From JBKBXU01 sp046313675 (GTDB lineage: Bacteria; Bacteroidota; Bacteroidia; Cytophagales; Cytophagaceae): DNA of 8,964 nucleotides. The translations under genes and the position numbers were made by a program. Shown here piece by piece: positions 5,258 to 8,964 of the stretch. The DNA lies in NCBI GenBank assembly GCA_046313675.1, contig JBKBXU010000186.1:1-8964 (forward strand), given 5' to 3'. The notes under the pieces are model-generated. The model made no database searches. It had not been told where the DNA came from and was given only the letters and a program-made list of their open reading frames with translations. Every line of letters starts with the position of its first letter. Position 1 is the stretch's first letter.

Positions 5258-6658
5258 ATGTCATTCAGAGTAGAAAAGGACACTATGGGGCCGATAGAGG
5301 TTCCGGCAGATAAGTACTGGGGAGCACAAACCCAAAGGTCTATACAGAATTTTACCATCGGCGGGCATAAGATGCCGCTGGAAGTTATACAGGCATTTGC
5401 TATTCTTAAGAAGGCTGCAGCACATACCAATGCTGCCCTTGGCGTGATGCCGGATGATAAAAGAGACATAATCAGTAAAGTATGTGATGAGATTCTGGCA
5501 GGAAAGCTGGATGATCAATTTCCTTTGGTCGTTTGGCAAACAGGTTCAGGTACACAGAGCAATATGAATGTGAATGAGGTAGTGGCAAACCGGGCTCATG
5601 TGCTATTGGGAGGCCAGCTTTCGGATGAGAAGAAAGCAATTCATCCTAATGATGATGTGAATAAAAGCCAGTCGTCTAACGATACCTTTCCTACGGCAAT
5701 GCACATCGCTGCCTATACTTTTATTGTAGAGCAAACCATTCCTAAAATAGAAGTGCTTAGGAATACATTAGATGAGAAAGCAAAAGCGTTTAAAGACGTT
5801 GTAAAAATAGGTCGGACCCATTTTATGGATGCGACCCCCCTAACATTGGGCCATGAATTTTCAGGATATGTTTCGCAATTGGATCATGGATTAAAGGCTC
5901 TGAGAAATACCTTAGATCACCTTTCTGAACTTGCTCTGGGAGGAACAGCTGTTGGAACAGGCTTAAATACACCTGAGGGCTATTCCGAATTAGTGGCAGA
6001 AAAAATATCCTTTTTCTCAGGTCATCCGTTTAAGACAGCAGATAACAAATTTGAAGCCCTTGCCAGTCATGATGCAATAGTTTCGGCTTCAGGTGCGTTA
6101 AAACAATTGGCAGTCAGTCTGATGAAAATCGGAAACGATATCAGGATGCTGGCATCCGGTCCAAGATGTGGAATCGGTGAGATTTTAATTCCTGAAAATG
6201 AGCCCGGATCTTCCATTATGCCAGGCAAAGTTAACCCTACTCAATGTGAAGCACTTACGATGGTTTGTGCTCAGGTAGTGGGTAACGATGCAGCTATTAC
6301 CATTGGTGGAATGAACGGACATTTTGAACTTAATGTGTTTAAACCCGTAATGATCTTTAACTTCCTGATGGCAGCACGCCTGATTGGAGATGCTTGTGAA
6401 TCATTTAATAAAAACTGCGCGGTTGGAATTGAGCCAAATTATGAGGCAATTAAAGAAAACCTTGAGAATTCCTTAATGCTTGTGACGGCTCTTAATCCTC
6501 ATATTGGGTATGAAAATGCAGCAAAAATCGCTAAGAAGGCTCATAAAGAAGGAACAACGTTAAGAGAAGCTGCTATATCTTTGCAATTACTGACAGATGA
6601 GCAATTTACTGAATGGGTAAATCCGATGAATATGATAGGCAGTCTTCAGAAGTCATAA
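5258..6658 (+). CDS. fumC: Fumarate hydratase, class II
   Basis: FumC interconverts fumarate and L-malate in the TCA cycle; class II enzymes are iron-free cytosolic homotetramers. The 466 residues match the usual length. Key segments are all present: MGPIEVPADKYWGAQTQRS (10-28), QTGSGTQSNMNVNEV (94-108), HPNDDVNKSQSSND (129-142), GRTHFMDATPLTLGHE (185-200) with catalytic His188, and the fumarase/aspartase signature GSSIMPGKVNP (317-327) bearing the catalytic Ser. Aspartase and argininosuccinate lyase share the last motif, but the overall sequence, including KIGRTH and the NEVVANRA region, is fumarase-like. ATG 5258 is preceded by AGGAAG (5246-5251) at a spacing of six, an unusually clear Shine-Dalgarno-like sequence for this window. 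The next gene follows after 49 bases with no terminator, so the two may share a transcript. Confidence 0.97.
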   Translation: MSFRVEKDTMGPIEVPADKYWGAQTQRSIQNFTIGGHKMPLEVIQAFAILKKAAAHTNAALGVMPDDKRDIISKVCDEILAGKLDDQFPLVVWQTGSGTQSNMNVNEVVANRAHVLLGGQLSDEKKAIHPNDDVNKSQSSNDTFPTAMHIAAYTFIVEQTIPKIEVLRNTLDEKAKAFKDVVKIGRTHFMDATPLTLGHEFSGYVSQLDHGLKALRNTLDHLSELALGGTAVGTGLNTPEGYSELVAEKISFFSGHPFKTADNKFEALASHDAIVSASGALKQLAVSLMKIGNDIRMLASGPRCGIGEILIPENEPGSSIMPGKVNPTQCEALTMVCAQVVGNDAAITIGGMNGHFELNVFKPVMIFNFLMAARLIGDACESFNKNCAVGIEPNYEAIKENLENSLMLVTALNPHIGYENAAKIAKKAHKEGTTLREAAISLQLLTDEQFTEWVNPMNMIGSLQKS

Positions 6659-6707
6659 TGTAACAGAAAAGAAAATTGTCTATATTGCTTTTATAATATT
6701 TTAAACC

Positions 6708-7328
6708 ATGAAAAAAATCCTTTATCCTTGTTTGGCCTTGCTGATCAGCATGTCCATAAGTTCTTTTGGTCAAAGTGACGAAAAAGAATGGGCAAAAAGA
6801 CTTAAAGCCATGAAACCGCTTGAGTTGAAAAAACTTGTTCAGGAAAAAGAAGAGTTAAATGAAAAACTTAGCGATTCAAATTCAAAGCTGAATCAGGCTA
6901 AGTTGGATAATCAGCAGAAAGATGCTGAACTCGCAAGGTTAAAAAAGGAATTGGAAGACATGAAGTCCGGAGCCGCAACAGCTGTTCCAGCTTCCGCTAC
7001 TCCTGCCCCCGCTACTCCTGCAAAAACAACCGCTTCAAAACCTACCGGTGGCCAGGTTAAAGACGCAAAAGGCGTTGTTTATAAAGTGCAGATAGGAGCA
7101 TTTAAGAATAAGAATTTAAGCAAATATATAGACAATCATCCTAACTTCAGTGGAGACATTGATTCCGATGGAACAAGAAAATATACCTTAGGGCACTTTA
7201 CAGATTACTGGGAGGCAGACAGGTTTAAAAAATACCTTAGAGAAATGGGTGTAAAGGATGCTTGGATTGTTCCTTATAAAGATGGCAAAAGAGTTGTCTT
7301 GAAGGACGTTCTTGAAGGAGCACTTTAG
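6708..7328 (+). CDS. Secreted coiled-coil protein with C-terminal SPOR-like domain
   Basis: The 206-residue protein has four parts. A signal peptide spans about 1-21 (MKKILYPCLALLISM, ending SSFG before Gln22); Cys8 is not in a lipobox, so it is probably not a lipoprotein. A coiled coil runs about 30-86 (LKKLVQEKEELNEKLSDS and on). A Pro/Ala/Thr linker spans about 88-113 with a doubled ATPA unit. A C-terminal domain (about 123-195: VYKVQIGAFKNKNLSKY through YLREMGVKDAWIVPYKDG) has the layout of SPOR peptidoglycan-binding domains (VQIGAF start, RFKKYL helix, then AWIVPY strand). Similar Bacteroidota proteins are sometimes labelled ezrin/radixin/moesin-like because of the coiled coil. A periplasmic or outer-envelope role near peptidoglycan is likely, though not shown. 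ATG 6708 has no Shine-Dalgarno, and a strong terminator follows. Confidence 0.8.
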   Translation: MKKILYPCLALLISMSISSFGQSDEKEWAKRLKAMKPLELKKLVQEKEELNEKLSDSNSKLNQAKLDNQQKDAELARLKKELEDMKSGAATAVPASATPAPATPAKTTASKPTGGQVKDAKGVVYKVQIGAFKNKNLSKYIDNHPNFSGDIDSDGTRKYTLGHFTDYWEADRFKKYLREMGVKDAWIVPYKDGKRVVLKDVLEGAL

Positions 7329-7345
7329 TCGGCAAAAAATAATTT

Positions 7346-7381
7346 TAAAAAAGGCTTTCTCCAGAGAGAAAGCCTTTTTTA
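7346..7381. terminator. Strong terminator after the SPOR-like gene
   Basis: A perfect 16-bp stem (7346-7361 with 7366-7381) with loop CAGA. The core GGCTTTCTC / GAGAAAGCC is flanked by six A and six T, so it could stop transcription from both directions. It begins 18 bases after the SPOR-like stop and 55 bases before recJ, isolating recJ as its own transcript. Confidence 0.94.
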
Positions 7382-7435
7382 CTTTGGTATAAATATTGTG
7401 TCAGTTTCCCCTTTTTTCTTTATTTTGTAGGTTAT

Positions 7436-8964
7436 ATGGATAAGCGTTGGCTGATAAAAAAAGCTCCTTTGACAGAAGAAATCGAAAAGCTCTCTTCTGC
7501 TATAAACACCAATTCCTTTTTGTCAGGATTATTGCTCCAGAGAGGGATTGCTGATTATTCCTCTGCAAAAAATTTTTTTCGCCCTCAACTCGAACAATTA
7601 CACGATCCTTTTCTTATGAAAGATATGGATCTTGCGGTAAGCCGAATCATTCAGGCCATGGATTCGGAGGAAAAAATTATGGTATATGGGGATTATGATG
7701 TGGACGGTACAACATCAGTAAGCATGTTTTATGATTTTCTGCGCAAAATCTATCCAAACTGCTGTTATTACATACCTGACCGTTACAAGGAAGGTTATGG
7801 TATATCCTATAAGGGCATTGACGTAGCCTCTGAGGATGGTTGTGGTTTGATTATTTCACTTGACTGTGGGATTAAAAGTCTGGAACATATTGAATATGCA
7901 AAGGAAAGAAATGTAGATTTTATTATTTGTGATCACCATCAGCCTGGCGAAACACTTCCTGAAGCCTCGGCTGTACTGGATCCGAAACGACAAGACTGTT
8001 CCTATCCCTATAAAGAGCTATCCGGATGTGGTGTCGGATTTAAGTTTTTACAGGCTCTTTGTATTGCTAAGAAAATTGATACTACACTTTTATTTAATTA
8101 CTTAGACCTTGTTGCTGTAAGTATCGCTTCAGATATTGTTCCTATAACAGGTGAAAACCGTGTTATGGCATTTTATGGCCTGAAGGTTTTGAATGAAAGT
8201 CCCCGAACAGGCTTGAAAGCTTTGATTAACATAGCCGGCTTGTGCGATAGAACCATTGAAATAACAAACGTCGTTTTTGGTTTAGGCCCACGGATTAATG
8301 CTGCAGGGAGAATAGCTCATGCAAAAGCGGCGGTAGAATTGCTCTTATGTGAAGATGAAGAAGAAGCACTACGATTTGCGAAGGAGATTGACCAGAATAA
8401 CACCTTGCGCAAAGATTTTGACTCCTCCATTACTGACGAAGCTTTAAGTCTGATTGAGTCTGACGAGTTTTTGTTACAGGCTAAATCGACTGTTTTATAT
8501 AAGGAAGACTGGCATAAAGGAGTAATTGGTATTGTAGCTTCCAGATGCATTGAAAAATATCACAGGCCTACCATCATAATGACCAGATCAGGAGACTATT
8601 TTGCAGGTTCAGCCAGATCGGTAACCGGATTTGATGTATATGAGGCTATTGAAAAATGCTCAGATCTCCTCATCCAGTTTGGTGGACATAAATTTGCCGC
8701 AGGCCTTACCATTAAACCGAACAACCTTGAGGCCTTTCAGAAGAGATTTGAAGAAGTTGTTGCAGAAGTTATTACTCCCGAGCAACTGATTCCTCATATA
8801 GAAGTAGATCTTGAAATTGATTTAAGCGTTATAAACACAAAGTTTCATGACATCCTGGATCAAATGAAGCCATTTGGCCCGGGTAATATGCAACCGGTTT
8901 TTGTTTCAAGAAATGTATCTGACAGCGGAAGGGCTCGTTTGCTAAAAGATCAACATATTAAATT
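7436..8964 (+). CDS. recJ: Single-stranded-DNA-specific exonuclease RecJ (3' end missing)
   Basis: RecJ is a 5'-to-3' single-strand exonuclease of the DHH phosphoesterase family, used in RecF-pathway recombination, mismatch repair and fork processing. The frame runs from ATG 7436 to the window edge: 509 complete codons without a stop, of roughly 570 expected, so a short C-terminal part is missing. Visible motifs are GDYDVDGTTS (85-94) with metal-binding Asp86, Asp88 and Asp90, SLDCGI, CDHHQPGETLP with Asp166-His167-His168, and the DHHA1 motif GGHKFAAG (416-423). The opening MDKRWLIKKAP is the typical start for Bacteroidota RecJ, which supports ATG 7436. No Shine-Dalgarno is seen. The preceding terminator suggests separate transcription. 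Confidence 0.96.
   Translation, partial: MDKRWLIKKAPLTEEIEKLSSAINTNSFLSGLLLQRGIADYSSAKNFFRPQLEQLHDPFLMKDMDLAVSRIIQAMDSEEKIMVYGDYDVDGTTSVSMFYDFLRKIYPNCCYYIPDRYKEGYGISYKGIDVASEDGCGLIISLDCGIKSLEHIEYAKERNVDFIICDHHQPGETLPEASAVLDPKRQDCSYPYKELSGCGVGFKFLQALCIAKKIDTTLLFNYLDLVAVSIASDIVPITGENRVMAFYGLKVLNESPRTGLKALINIAGLCDRTIEITNVVFGLGPRINAAGRIAHAKAAVELLLCEDEEEALRFAKEIDQNNTLRKDFDSSITDEALSLIESDEFLLQAKSTVLYKEDWHKGVIGIVASRCIEKYHRPTIIMTRSGDYFAGSARSVTGFDVYEAIEKCSDLLIQFGGHKFAAGLTIKPNNLEAFQKRFEEVVAEVITPEQLIPHIEVDLEIDLSVINTKFHDILDQMKPFGPGNMQPVFVSRNVSDSGRARLLKDQHIK

Noticed and set aside
5239..5539. Two minus-strand open frames over the fumC start
   Set aside because: They are antisense to the conserved fumarase N-terminus and have no family features.
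7396..7428. Possible recJ promoter, TTG (7396-7398) and TATTTTG (7421-7427)
   Set aside because: The -7 element is one base short of TAnnTTTG and the gap is long (22). A promoter is expected here, but this match is too poor to call.
8317..8550. Minus-strand open frame of 77 codons within recJ
   Set aside because: It is antisense to the conserved RecJ core and is not a plausible gene.

Overview
The window looks like a chromosomal segment of an AT-rich member of the Bacteroidota, probably a Cytophagales-type bacterium. This rests on three things read by eye: the protein styles (large AsmA-like protein, coiled-coil/SPOR-like protein, MetX and RecJ variants), mostly weak or absent Shine-Dalgarno sequences, and a promoter matching the Bacteroidota TTTG / TAnnTTTG pattern. 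All genes lie on the + strand.

Layout: (1) bases 1-92 are the 3' end of a small helical protein, probably of the four-helix-bundle (S23/IVS) family, followed by a small terminator-like hairpin. (2) 123-529 has no convincing gene but holds a family of short CTCTGTG/CTTCGTG-type repeats arranged as an imperfect inverted repeat around a perfect hairpin. (3) 530-1936 is a methionine-biosynthesis unit: promoter, a SAM-I riboswitch that can be folded completely by hand (591-709), an untracked 43-codon ORF with six consecutive cysteine codons (713-844), and metX, homoserine O-acetyltransferase, starting at GTG 890. (4) 2111-5146 is a large AsmA-like inner-membrane/periplasmic protein with a charged coiled-coil tail, interrupted by a 10-N assembly gap, and closed by a 16-bp terminator. 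(5) 5258-6658 is fumC (class II fumarase), followed 49 bases later by a secreted coiled-coil/SPOR-like protein (6708-7328) and a second very strong terminator. (6) 7436-8964 is recJ, running off the window.

The most interesting part is the metX leader. The poly-Cys codon run (815-832) lies inside a sequence that can pair with the metX start region (882-894, including the GTG), and the SAM-I P1 helix ends only three bases before the poly-Cys ORF start. This suggests a two-input control element: SAM sensed by the aptamer and cysteinyl-tRNA supply sensed by translation of the leader peptide, acting on metX translation. The pairings are visible in the sequence; the regulatory model is inference. 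The other genes are ordinary housekeeping or envelope genes.
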